Positions 31,766-45,300 of a stretch of DNA of 64,000 nucleotides are shown one piece after another. Position numbers and translations under genes: made by a program. The notes beneath the pieces are model-generated. The model had not been told where the DNA came from. It worked only from the letters and a program-made list of their open reading frames with translations, and ran no database searches. The stretch is from Angiostrongylus vasorum. Taxonomy: Eukaryota > Nematoda > Chromadorea > Rhabditida > Metastrongylidae. Location of the stretch: positions 1,408,501 through 1,472,500 of the forward strand of contig JADANN010000122.1 of assembly GCA_018806985.1 (NCBI GenBank). Reading direction: 5' to 3'. Numbering within the stretch: position 1 is the first letter of the stretch; each line of letters starts with the position of its first letter.

Positions 31766-33155
31766 CTAAATTTTCAGCGTTATCTAAGGCTTAACTTGTT
31801 TCTCTCTCCCTTTTTGTCCGAAGAGCACTACTGGTCACTGAAATGTTTTTTGACGACTAAGTTCTAGTCTAGTTCTAAAACTGCATCTATAGCATCAACA
31901 GTATTCGAAACGATGGCTAACGCACGTAAATATGACTCCCTGATTGTGATGGCTTTTGATAAATGGCGATAATTTCTCCGCTGTTAGAAAAGATGAGAAA
32001 TCGAGAGCTTCGTTACCCTTATGCAGTATTCATAAGGATTTTTACACATATTTAGAGCTCAAAAAATTGGAAACAAAAGCTGAATTTTTAGATTTTTCAA
32101 CGCAGGTGTAGCAGCCACAAGAATAAGCTATATAAAGGGAAGACCACTGGTCCTACACGACGAAATCTCTTCTTCAATGCTCATTACATGAGCCATGACT
32201 CATAAAAGTAGAAAGACACCTTCGGTTGGCTCCCACAATTCCATTTGGTCCCCAGAAAATATGGTTGGCAAGCACTTACATGGTCCAATAGCCTGCAGTC
32301 AAGTTAGTTGTTTTCACTACTGGAAGAGACATTTCGGTTTAATATTGAACGTGGCCACTATTTTTTGTCTCGTACGTATCACATACGACTCGTAGGGTTG
32401 TGAATTTATTACCAAATATCTTGGACTAACAGTCTGTTAAGTGTTTCGAAACATACAAAAAAGATCCTTTAGATTTCAAGACATTCCATGGTTCATATTG
32501 ACAAATAGTACATGGTGACAGAAAATACATCAACTTAAATCAAATTTTTTCAACTGAAATGACATATTATAAATATATTAAAAATGGACAGCAACGTTTT
32601 AAGAAACAATCGCAGCCGACCAAGCAGGTTCGAACTCAAAAGAGCTCGAGTGGCTCCGGAGCTGAAGGATTACAGGAATGGATCACAGCGGCACTCCTAT
32701 CTTCACAAATACGAACTCACTGAATTGTCCCAGATAAACACCACAAGTCTTGGTAAATTGTTGAGCATTTGAAAGAAATAGAAGAAGGAAGTTGTACCGA
32801 GGACCATTCTGGTCAGTACCAGGCTAGTGTGAAGGAGAACTGAAATCAAATTTTACAGTCAGAAACTGGCCTTGCGACAACAGCTGACAAATTGTTGGCG
32901 AAATGCAGTTTTAAGTAGTTGAGAACTTGACGAACTCATAGAAGAAACCTTGCTCTATCGCTTGAATGCTAGATTCCTCTGTAATAGTATCACAATTTTA
33001 CATCTAGTCTGCCGCTGCTATTACAGGCACATGCGAGTGGAAATCAATTCACATCGGGCAGTCAGTCAAAATATTCACTAGGTTTACAAATGAAATAAGC
33101 TCAATAATATTCACAATATATTGTCATTGGGATGTAGAACATTCCATTCTTCTTA
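31766..33155. other. No supported gene (1.4 kb)
   Basis: AT-rich. Two 62-66-codon + frames without splice or motif support. Confidence 0.4.
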
Positions 33156-33159
33156 TTTC

Positions 33160-33330
33160 AAAGGCTTGAATTTTTTTATGAAAGACACACTTGCCCTCGC
33201 TGTAGTGCTTATAATAAGAAAATAATGTCTCCCAGGCAAATTTGGAGTCAATTCGTAGATCCCGGAGGAACATAAGGTTTGCTGGCATGGGTGTGGGGTG
33301 GAACCAAGGGACCCATCCACTATGTTTTTC
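33160..33330 (-). repeat. SINE family A, diverged, inverted
   Basis: ATGTCTCCCAGGCAAATTTGG, GATCCCGGAGGAA and TGGCATGGGTGTGGGG match the SINE A body read in reverse. The overlapping open frames are SINE-derived. Confidence 0.55.
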
Positions 33331-33750
33331 ACGGCATCTGTGAGCAATCCGCTACAGACACCCCATGTAGTGCTGATAACGGATAAAGTTATTGTATGGG
33401 ACAAAATTTACGACATATGCCTTGCACAGATATTGCTGGTCCATGCTGGAATTTGATAAGGTACTGTGTATGGAACTGACTTTCGGCCCACTGACATTCC
33501 AACACCGAGAGAACGACTCCGATGGTGGTTTCAACTGTTTTGTTTTGAGAGCGACTGCCGAATTACATAGAGTTATGAGCTCGTGGTTTTTTGTGGTTGC
33601 CTACTTCTCCCTGTCCTTTTTATTGTTTCTCAAACACTGTTTGCATGCAATGTTGTATAACACCCCCACTCATACTGATTGGTGTTGTGTTCATCCTCCA
33701 ACATCGCCTAGTTATTTTTTGATCACTAAGCATTAACTAATCATTAGTTT
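33330..33750. other. No supported gene
   Basis: Open frames on both strands (+ 33392-33736, - 33534-33352) conflict, and neither has a recognisable domain. Confidence 0.35.
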
Positions 33751-34005
33751 TTTGTAATGCAATGGTTAGAGGTGGCCTGTGATATACAAGTGGTCGCCCT
33801 TTCGGTCCCGCTACCCGCGATTCGAAACCACAATTCTTGGGGGTCGGCAAATTGGTGCCAAACTTGTCTGGGAGAATAAAAACACTGATTTGATACATCG
33901 TTTGCCCTTGGAAATCACTTTATAGGTCAACAAGGCATTCAGTCACTTATGCGATGCTACGAATGGTGGAGAATGCACAGTGCATAGCATAAGGATTGGA
34001 CGACG
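33750..34005 (+). repeat. SINE family A, diverged
   Basis: GTAATGCAATGGTTAGAGGTG head, then GGGGGTCGGCAAATTGGTGCC and CTTGTCTGGGAGAATA body. Confidence 0.65.
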
Positions 34006-34480
34006 ATAGGTGATTGTTCGCTTCATGTCAATGTTATTAAGAGAATGAAAAAAAACTACTAGGGCACACGTTACTTGTGGGAACGCGTAAGACACAAGTA
34101 AACAGATTTACTTGTTTCTAACAAAAAAATGCTTAGCGTTAAGGAAAATTTTTAACCTAATGTTACAGTTTTCAGTACGTAAGTTCACTGATGTGACAAC
34201 TATAGTGAATAAAAGCTAATAAAACCACTAAAGTTCTTATGAACTACGCAGTAGTGTTTCCCTTCAAATCGTATCCTTAGACGGCATGATAACACCTTTT
34301 TGGAAATTGGCTACAGTTCCAAAAAAAGATAGATGTTTTTTGGTTTCGTTAGAGTTGTGAGTACGATGTGAAGTGCATCAAGAGGGAGAGATGGACAACT
34401 GAAGAGACGTGAAGAGCCAAGAGTCACGACTAAAGCTGAAAGCACTCCGATGGAGGCGCATTTTTCGTTGTAGCTGTTCA
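34005..34480. other. No gene recognised
   Basis: AT-rich; nothing supported. Confidence 0.45.
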
Positions 34481-34481
34481 A

Positions 34482-34700
34482 AAGGGAAGTGGTACGCCCG
34501 CCAGATCAAAGGCATGCCGCCCGTCGGTGGAGGCCCTCAGAAGTCGGCCGCCTCGGTGTTGCGAATGCTGAGACCGACGTCGAAGAGAACGTGCGCGTCG
34601 AGAGGGCACCGAGAGAAACACAGTCGTCTGGTGTTTCAGGACGGAATGACGGAGAGAAATCTTCACACATTATCAAAGGAATTTTACAAGCCTAGTATGT
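34482..34700 (+). CDS. Uncertain GC-rich exon
   Basis: About 34485-34660 is strongly GC-rich against an AT-rich background. The + frame reads KWYARQIKGMPPVGGGPQKS, then AASVLRMLRPTSKRTC, with GC-ending codons. A second + frame and a - frame (RPETPDDCVSLGALSTRTFS) are open too. Splice borders are not clear. No family recognised. Confidence 0.3.
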
Positions 34701-35255
34701 TTGCTTTTGAACGAAGACATTCAAGTCCTCATTTCACAAACGCATTAAGCATTTCATGCGATTTTTTGCTTAGATTTCCCAGAGTACTTTGTAGGGATCG
34801 TTTTCATAAACCTCCTGATCCCTTTAAGCGCTCGCAACCATAGCGAATTTTTTTCGAGGACGCCTACGTTTCCTACAACCCATAAAGGCATTCTTGGACG
34901 AAATCTTACTTTAGTAAATCTAAGCCGTGTCAGAATTATCAAAAAATCTTAGTTCAGTTGCTGGTTCAAGCTGTCTCGTCAATCACGGGAGAAAGATGTT
35001 ACAAGATCTGCGCGTAGTAAAAGCCTCAGTTTTTTGAAACGATTTATCGGTTCCAGCTTGGTATTGTCAACTTCACAAAAGGTTCTTCTTCACTACTCGC
35101 ATATAAAGGCTTATTTTCCACCTTTAGAAATGAAAGAAAGGAAAGTAGAAGAGTCAATAAATGTAGACGTGAAGAAGAGATGACCAAGAGGAGAAGAATG
35201 TCACAAAAGTATTGACATTTCTTTCTACTTAATGGGATTCTTTTAGCGCAGATCC
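34700..35255. other. No gene recognised; one alternative exon
   Basis: A - strand frame at 35121-35044 preceded by TTTCTAAAG encodes VENKPLYASSEEEPFVKLTI plus five residues and a stop. It is a possible alternative last exon for the neighbouring - strand gene. Confidence 0.3.
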
Positions 35256-38200
35256 TTAGGGATGTAACTTGATATCTTCTGTCATTCTCGGAAAAGAGGA
35301 AGCACCTTCTAAAATCCTTGCCCGAATTCATACAATGTGGAACACTCTGTCAAGTCATTCCTTAGAATTCCTCCAGAGAGCAGTGATTCACAGCTTCCAC
35401 TACTTATGCAATGAATACCAAAGGCAGTCGTCATAAGTGGGACAAAGCATGTGGGTTGAAATGCTTTTAAATTAGACTTAATGTGAAAAAAATGAGCGGT
35501 CTGCTTTGATTTTTTACCGCACAGTTCATTTGTTGGTGTCTCTTGTCGTAAACTGAAGGATTAGAATCTTAGACAACAATGAACAAGCAGAAAAGACGAC
35601 TAATGGAAGGTTACACCATGAAAATTCTAACAGCTCAGCCGTTGATGAACACTCTCTACGCGATTATTCCTTTCCTCATAGACAAATCCCTCATCGACCT
35701 TCAGCTCTGATTTGATATTTCTCTTCACGACTTGGATATTTCTAAGGTTCAACCGCACTTTTTCAAAAAAAGGGCGAAACAGGACAAGAGGGAATCACCT
35801 ACATCCTTTACACTATCATTTTCTACAACGCTCGTAGAACGTCCACCTCATTCACTTAAGCGTTGCTTTTAATTAGTTAATGATATATTTTAGTCCCACT
35901 ATGGGGACAAAAATTTGCAGACTGTTGGCGCTAGTGATCACATTTTTCTCGAAACATCTGGTCATGGCGGTTCCGGACTCATAGTGTTCTTAAGCGATTT
36001 TTAAGCGATTACGCATTAACCCACTATGACGCAGTCGATAGCCCTATCTCTTCAACGCTATGAAACCCTATACCAAAATACCATTCCCTTTTCGAAATTG
36101 TTTGAAACACAGTCGCATTTAATGAAGAAAAAATAAGTCAGTAGACTTCTGCTTACTAGAGTGCCATCCTGTTGTAATAAATGTGCCTTATTTGAAAAGA
36201 TCTGCTTATTCTAATGGTTTTTATGGCAGTTAGCAAAAGCTACTATGCGGTGAAACGTGTTCACTCAGTGTTGAAAAAGCCCCGGCTACCTATGAGTCGT
36301 GTACATCTCACATTATCTATAATCTGTTAATAAAATCACCAATAACATTTTTGAAACCATATTCACGAACTAGATGTGTAGTTTCGTAATACCTCTAAGA
36401 TAAGGTGCCGTGTTGACAATGAAGCACTAAGCTGCTACCTGGTGCAGAGCTGCTAGATCTGGTAGGATTCATCTTCTGTAGCAGACATAATAACGGCTGA
36501 GGCTGTTTCCAAATCCAAAGAAAAAAAGCATCGTTACGCAACTCCATAGTATGAACTACTGAACTTATGCAAGGACGAATGATACACAATTCAGCACCCT
36601 TTTGTGCAACTCTTTACACAAACTGTGCAAGGGTACGTAACCTGAACTTTTGTGCGGTTCCCAGTTCAAATTCTACTATGAAAATTTTACTTACACTTCA
36701 ATTAACACTTCACTGGCAAACATTTAACAAACGGTAAAATCACAACAACACTACTTTCGGCTTTCTAATATCCCTCTAAACGGAAATGTCTACCGAGCTC
36801 TAAAACACTGCAAATATCCAAAATAAAAAAAAACAATGATCAGACAACAAGACAACCCGCACTAAGGAAGGCATGATTGGATGCAATAAGGCAGGTGGAG
36901 ATCACGAACAACCTGACATAAAGTAGACGAAGACGATAACAAATATCGAACTCGGAATCACTTCTTGTAAAAAACCTGATTTTCGGTTCTGTTTCTTTGT
37001 AACAGCGCGATTTCCAACTCAAGTTTCCTCATCTTCATTTGGTAGTACTTAGTCATCGTGTCGTCCTAAACAGTCTAAGTCATATAAATGATTTTAAACC
37101 TAAAGCGGAAGCAAAACACCATGCAATTTGTTACAGAGCCAAACATTTCTACATAAACGTCTATCTCTTTACTTATTTACAAAGACGATCGGCCATCTCA
37201 TGTCGAGCGAAGTTTCAACACCTTCAATCGTCTCGTTCTCTTGCAACCGCCGCCTTTACAAATTGTGAGGTTCACGTGTGGGTTCGCATGAGACATGAAA
37301 ATCTATCTTCTCGGCGATATATTTTTCTCTAGATTAAAACTCCCAGTTTATAAGAAAGCTGGTCAGGAGAGGTTATCTGTGGCGCACCGAGATAGCTGTG
37401 CTTGAGCACACTCTCTTTTTCATAACTTTCATAACAGCAGTCGCTAGCTTTTGTGGATTGGAGGAAGGTTTGCTACCCTGGGACTCAAATCATTTCAAGA
37501 CAGCAGGGAATCTGCCAGTCATTCGAACAATAGCTCAAAGACGATGTAGTATGTCGATTCGCATTCATAATCCCATTTCTTTCAAACATTTTTTTCTAGA
37601 TTAAAGCCCCAGTTTATAAGAAGTAACGAAGCCTGGTCAACTAAATGTAATAAGTACTTGGCTTTTATTTGCCGCCTTATTCTTCTTTTTTTCACAGCAC
37701 GATATTATGTGCAATACAACCACGAGAATAATGAGATATGAGTAGAACTCAGAACTTTAGTTAGGCTTCGTACACGATATTACCCCTTCTGCAGGCTCAC
37801 GTGCTCTCTACCACCCCCAACCGTGGTCCTCCTTTTCACTTTTCTCTCTCAGCTAGTTTTTCTTCGACCACTGATGGTCCTGTTGGATTAAAGAAAAACT
37901 GCCTGAATAAAAAAGCAAAGCAAAGTCCTTCACTGGTGAGGTGGATAGCACGTTAACCACTGGAAAGGGTAATGGCGGGTCGAAACCCACTTGAGGTACC
38001 GAGGTTTACTCAAGTATCAGCAACTTTGCGGTCAAATAACATATAGTTTCTCAGATATTCAAAAGATGCCAGGACATTTTTAACTAATTTAATCAGTTGC
38101 AGAATCAGAGCTATTTAAAAAGAAACTCGTGCAAAGGTCGCAAAAACCAAGGCAAAAAAGTAAGTAGTGATCTTTGTTTCTGTTCGCGTAAGATATAGGT

Positions 38201-41200
38201 GGAAGTTGACTGTTAAAAAAGATTCGAGTAAGGAAGTGAAAGGATCAAACAAGATGCTTCCACACAAAGGATGCCATAGTTTCGTCTCCATTAAGCATCT
38301 TAGAGGGTTTAATGCATACTTGGGCTACATAAAAACTTCCGAGGGCCTACCAATGTATCAAGTCCTCTCAGAAAAATGTGGTAACAGTTTTTCGACCTCT
38401 CTGGAGAGAAGGGCTAGATTTTCGGGACATAGGATCGAACGGAAAACCATCTGCTGCAGGGCACACCTAACCACTGCGATAAAGGGGCCTCCGTTAATCT
38501 TTAAATTCAAATTATTCCAAATGTATCGCAGTAATCAGAGCATGATCAACAAAGTAATGAATAAAGGACTCGTAAGCAAACTAATTTCACAGCGGAAAAA
38601 AGCTTAGTAAGCAACTAACTCTTGCAATCTGTGACTCAATGGCCTTCTTCTGAAGATTCTTCAAATCTCGACAAATCTCTTTAGGAGGAGGCATTATTGG
38701 GGTGGAGTTGAAAGCAGCCACTGAAAAGAAACTTCTACAGTTATGTTGATGGTGAGATTCTAAGAACTATTTATATTTTGAATGGACTTTACAAACAAAT
38801 GACAAAAATACACCATGAAAATGATAACATTTTTTTTTCGTCGACAGAAAGAAAGGGCTGGAACAGCAACAGATGTGAAGAACGTATACTAATTGAAGAA
38901 CTTCTATTTATCTTGATATTCCACTTTCAAAGCAGACAGGACCAATGCTCTTTCAAATACACGAACTCTACCTTTCTGTAGTGACATCACACTTTTCTGG
39001 TTTTCCATTGATGGCGTTCGATCAGTGACATTAGGTGAATGCATTGCCATCGGAGAAGGCATTGTCATAGGTGAAGGCACTTTTATTGGTTGAGGCATCG
39101 TCACAGGTGAAGGCACTTTCATTGGTTGAGGCATTGTCACAGCTGAAGGCATGGCCACCGTATTAGCATCTTTCATAGACGCTGACAAGCTAGTTACAGA
39201 ACGAAGGTACTGAAAAAGAAGTAAAAAGAATATGTTAGATTTTTAATACGCTCTACTATTTACATTTAATAACCGCTTTCAAAACCCTTTATACACATAT
39301 CCGTAGCGATCAAATACATTTCTCTCTTGTGCTTGCATTAAACACCCTGACATCCTCGAAAACAGAAAAAGGATAAAAAGATAAAGCTCTTGGCGTTGAT
39401 CTATCCTGAGGGATGCGCCATACATTAGACTTCACTAAGCACCAATGGAGATGACTGAATGCATATCTGGCCTTTACAATGACTCGCAGAGGCATACAGA
39501 TGTATCGAGCCAGTGTTCCTATCCTCACGAACAAGTCTGCTACCAGTTTGTCGACCTCGGAGGGATGAAGGCTTGGTGAGCCTGGATCGCTGGGTCCGAT
39601 CCCATGTGCTCCCATTGCACGGAACCTCCGACCATTGCGCTACACGCGCGAAAACGATTTTTTGTGGGAATAGGCCTTACAATTTTTTCTCATGTGGAGC
39701 GGTGGAGATGAGTGTTGCGGCTCTCAAGAGCTTGTGATGCCAATTAAATTAAAAAGAAAATTGAGTTGAGGTTGTGAGCAGAACGTACATCACCAACGGT
39801 TGTAAGATGATGAGGATCTCCATGATCGCTCTCCGTTGACTTTCGAACTTGTCCAGGAATTATAGAATTATCAACACCTAAATTGGGAGAGAATTAAGGA
39901 ACCCGATGACGCTTGTCTAAAAGGTCGCTGGAATCGGCGTACACGAAATAAGCAAATTTATCGTTCTAAAGAACATTGTGGTCAAATAATTTGAAAAAAA
40001 ACAAACCAAATACCTTGCAAATCTCTCTCAAACGAGTCATGATTTCTTTTACATCTGATACTTGATACTTGAGTGGCCCGTCTTCACTAGTTGTGGGGGA
40101 CACAGCATAATCTCCACTTTTCGGAGATTTGCGGGTTGAGGCCATTGTGGTTCCCTGGAATCCCGAGGTCAGCCTGGCCAAAATTTGCCTCAGGTCTTCA
40201 CCACCACATGCAGCCGCAGGCGCTGTGGATCAGAGCGACATTTACCACCATGCGACTTTAATACCACGGTGTTGGATCCTAGTATTGGCTTACGCTTAGC
40301 TAGGCTTCCTGACGGAAACATCAGACTCCTTCTCAGCTTGGGAGACACTGCTAGGCGGATGAATCTCCCGCTGTATATCGCAGCCCGACACCCAGGAACA
40401 CCTAGCCACGATGAGGCGGTAAACCGTTAGGAAGTTTAGATCTGATAGGAACTTTATAAAACCATAGTATTACAAAAGGACAATGAATGACCGCATGATC
40501 ACGTTGCATTATAGAGATTCACCCCCACCATGATATAAACAAGTGTAACATAGAAGTCGGAACAAAAAAGTCTAACCTTTCTGTCGATTCTTCCCAAAGC
40601 CCAGTGCAGCCATGAGATCGTGGTCAATTGGTCCATCATCATCAACGCGCTGCCGTTTCGTGTAACGCTGTTCCTTGAAAAAAAGTGTAGATAGAATTGA
40701 CACAACTTCTGAGCGTTTTTTTTTCGAACTGTGCCTCATTCAAGGATAGCATTTTAGAGGAACATGCTCAATTAATAAATTCCTACGACAACGATGTAGG
40801 TTTCACTAATTAATAATAACAACAAATAATACTTACTTAAAACTATGCTGTCAACCTCGCGTAAGCTCAGGAATTTAAGCGCACTTTGATTAATACTTAC
40901 TTACTTGAATACTTCGGCGGCCTGTCTTCACTGGTTGTGCGTTCAACAGTATAATTTCCATTTTTTTCGGAGTTTTGCTGGTTTAGACATTACCCAGTAG
41001 TCGCCGCCCTTGTGGATCAGGGAGAAATTCGCCACCAAGCGACTAGTTTGGTACCAGAACGGAGACGGATCCTGGTATTGGTTTACTCTTAGTTGCGTTT
41101 TCTAATGGAAACGCCGGACTCTTTTTTAACTCCAAAGACCCAACTTGTGGGATGAATATTCCACCGCACATCGCAGGCCGACAATCAGGAACACCTCCCA

Positions 41201-42316
41201 GCTACGATGAGATGGTAAACCGTTGGAAGAAACAACAAATAATAGTTAACAGTAGTAGTATTAATAGAGCAGTGTATTATGAAGTTACTCGATTGGATCA
41301 GAAAGGCACACCCATTGCTGGAAAATTCCTAACCAATTCTCTTTTCGCCGATGATTTCGTCACCTTCTCAAGAAGTACTTACGAAGCAGAGACGATGGTA
41401 AACGAGCTCAACGAAGCGTGAAAAAAGATAGGACTATAAGTAAATCGGAATAAGAAAAAAGTTCCTGAAAAAAGCTATAGTGCGAAGATCAAAGTGGATG
41501 ATTCTCTGACCACAGAGACCACTTTGCACGTTTGCCTTGTTCATTCAATGAACATGAAGAACAATATGAAGGAGAAATGAGGCTGAAGAGATCGAAGGAG
41601 AGCATTATGTACCGTATTGGGCCACCCAAAGAAGCCACCGACCACATAACTGTCTCAGAAGACTATGCCTTTTTGATTCAACAGCCCTTCCATCACTCTG
41701 TTATGCAGCAGACACGTGGACTGGTACTTCAACCAGGTTAAGAACATTGCGCACTCATTACTCAGAGAGCATTTGAACGATGTCTTCTGAAATATAACCC
41801 ATCCGCACGTACAATATTTAGGCAGAATGCGAAACTCTGATCTTCAAAATCTATTTCATCTTAGAGAGCCAGGAGAATAAAGATCGATCGCAAAACATAA
41901 ATGGGCCGGTCATACAATGACAAGAACAAACGACAGATGGATGAAAAAAACTACACAGTGGACTCCACAAGGATGTAGGCGTCACCTAGAACGACCTTAC
42001 ACGTTGGGCGGACGTGTTCGTAGCTAAAGTCAATCAGCTGCACTGGCATCTAACGATATTTTACAGATCGTGGTATGGAACTCGTACTGGACACCGTGCT
42101 CGGATGAAACCATCATAATGGACTAGGCAAAGAAACGAATTGAAGGTTTGCTGGGGTCTGCAGAACTGATGAAGACGGACCGTCCAAGCAAATTAATAAT
42201 AACAATTAATAAGAATAACAACAGTAGTAACAATAAGAAATAATAAAAATAATAATAATTGATAACAATAATAATACTAACAATAGTAGTAATGATAATA
42301 GTAATAATAGTAATCC

Positions 42317-42363
<47 letters not shown>

Positions 42364-45300
42364 GAATAGTAACGATGATAAATACCAACAATGAACATTA
42401 ATAAAAAATTAATAATAGTTGTAATAATTAACAGTAATAGTAAGGCTTCTTGCGTTTACTGCGCTTCATATATTACAACACTAAATATTTACACAGTGAA
42501 AAAGGGGCAGTACAAAGTAGTGAGCATTGTGAGATATTACATTCTACAAACCAATGTTAAAGAAGAGATAGGGATTGGCAATGCGCTCTATTATGCCAAA
42601 GACTACAATATGTGGCACATCATCGAGCACTTGAATATCCGCCTTCGTCAATTTTCCAGGAAATTCACTGGCTTTGCAAAACCATCCTTCCATTAAATTT
42701 AAAGACAGTCCTGCTACAGTTTCCTCCATCAAGCACTATTTTCAATTAAGAAAGGACAAGTACGGAGAATAACTTCAATCTGGATGCACCACATATTATA
42801 AGCCATATAATGCACCACATATTGGCCATGATATGACTTTTAACATGAGCCATGCATTTAGCAGGATATTCGTTGGCATGATTCGTATATGACGCATTTT
42901 TTCTTTGTTAGTAGTTAGTAAATTTCTCGGGACGGTTTTATCGCGAAGAGAATATCACAGAGACCGTAGCTAGTGAAAGGGTGCAGAAATAAAGGAAGTA
43001 CCTAGAGTAGTCTAGCGTTCTCTATCAACAGAAGAACAAACACTACTACTGAACAGGAATGTATAGGCTATTCACATGTCGGAGACACTTAGACACTTTC
43101 GCCAGCATGAGTCATATGTGAGTCATCGCATGATGTTACCGCCAATGGACTGAACAGCTAAAAAACTCACCTGTCATGTCATCAATATTTACTTCGCCAG
43201 AATGGATTGGTCAATTCCCAACCATCACCGGTATCAACTATTACCCTGTTCCTCGTTGGGTGACTTGAGCGGGCGCCAGTAAATCCTCCATTTCACCCTA
43301 TCACGTGCAAGAACAAGTCAGTAGTTTCTGCCCACTCTAGGAAATCGATGAGCATCATGTCTTTCTTCTAGGGTTTTCGTGAAGAACTCCGACCATAGGA
43401 TCAATGGATTTCTTGCTGTGCGTTTGACATTCCGAGGAATCCAATCACTAACAGGTCTTGGTCATCGGTTGTCGTTCATAAGCATTGCGTGTACGGCCCA
43501 CCTTATCTTCGACAGTTTGGCGCATAGGACGGCAACTTTGGTTTTAGATCGTTGATGTAGGTCGCAACTTCGAATCCCATCAGTTGCGTAATATAAGGTA
43601 CTCCGAGAATCGTCCTCTCGACTGCGCCTTCCCTAACGCTAAGTGATTTTTTCATCCTGCTTATGTAGCGACCAGGTTTCAGAGGCAGAAGTTAAGCCAG
43701 GAAGAATCGTGAAGCCTAAAATGTTGACATGGATTCGGGTTATCTTTGTTCTCTTCACTACGTCCTCGATGTTCTTGAAAGCTCCTCAAGCCTTTCGTTT
43801 CCGTTTGCTCAACTCTGGAGCTAAGTCGTTCATCATATTGATTTCCTGACTTCCGAATCATTCGAAGATATTCATTCCTTTGAGTGTAAATGGGGGAATA
43901 CGTGACCGGTTTGCTCCTCATGAACATCGTTTTTGTGAGACTTAGTCGAAGACCAGTCTTTCCTTAGACTTCATCAAAGTCGGTAAGCATTTGTTATGCT
44001 TGGCTAATGTTAAGCGTTATGTCATCAACAAATTGAAGATGGTGTAATTCCCGACCAACGATTTTCGCTCCCATTCTGCCCCCATTCCAATGTTCGAATG
44101 ACGTTTTGGAAGGTGGCAGTAAATAATTTTGGGAGATACTATCGCCTTGTCGAACCCATTCACATCCGGATCAGGAGCTCCTTAGGAGTCAAGGAAATGA
44201 GGCCTGCTTATTTTTTCTGTGCTTAGCATTTAATACACACCTATAGCTAGCCGAGCTTTGAACGTAAGTAGCGGGTATGCTCACAGGTAGCTTGCCATTA
44301 TCCTCCATAGTAGACGAAGAGTTTATTTGTTGGAGGCGAGTTCCACTCTCATATAATTCCCAATCACTTGATTTCTGGCTTTTGCCAGAATTGACTCGTC
44401 GAATACAATTCGCAAAAAAGAGAAACAGAACACATCCACGCATACATGCATGAATATTTCCCTATAAACACGAAAGCTATGTGCCAAATCGGCTCAACAG
44501 AAACAGGGAATCCACACTCTATATCCACGGGTGCTCCAAGGGAGCATACGGTCGCTTTTTGGTCCGCAACTAACCCTCTATCCGCCACCTTGTGACACGC
44601 CACGTTGCCTCACGACAAGCCGGCATGAGATCCCCGTATGAAGGAGATCCATGATATTAACATCCATAATGGCAGATAACTGATCGTTGTGGTGTATACG
44701 GAAAATCTCTGCAGTCATCTCGAGCTTCCAGGAAGAAAGTTTTTACGTTCGCCAAAATAGTAGTATACGGGAAACTGCGCTTAGGCTCCCATAGTTCAAG
44801 TGGATAAATCACATAAAGAGCCTACCATCCATGTAATACCTACTTGATCAGCAGCATATATCGTTGTTTTCTTGGATTCCTGCTGGTTCTTCGGAAACAG
44901 ATTGAACAACAACCCGTTGTCAAATTTATCCACCTCTGAAAATATGCAAACCAGCTGGAAATAAACGCAGTGTTTATACACACTTTTGCCTTCATAATAC
45001 AAACTACAAATATTGTTAGACGAAACCCGAAATGACATACCATCAGTTAACGCCATTCCACAACCAAGGAAATCAAGGGGTCTCCCAGTTTTCACTTCAA
45101 CAGTCACAGGCTGAGTGACATTAGTGTCACGTTGTTCACTAACCGCAGCACGCGCTGTGCTATCTTTCTCCGAAAATGAGCCTAAAGATTAGTCTTAGTT
45201 TATTTTTCAAATAGTGGCACATAGCTAATATTCTAAGAAATCTATAAACTGCGGTTAGGACGGCATAAGGGTCATAATTTAATTAAGCTATTAAATCCAT

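Noticed and set aside
38167..38607. 146-aa + strand ORF
   Set aside because: Mostly inverted SINE A and antisense to a coding exon.
42206..42398. Leu/Tyr/Ile-rich proteins on the - strand
   Set aside because: They translate the TAA microsatellite.
42180..42400. CRISPR-like or origin-like repeat
   Set aside because: Plain trinucleotide slippage, no spacers; the genome is eukaryotic.
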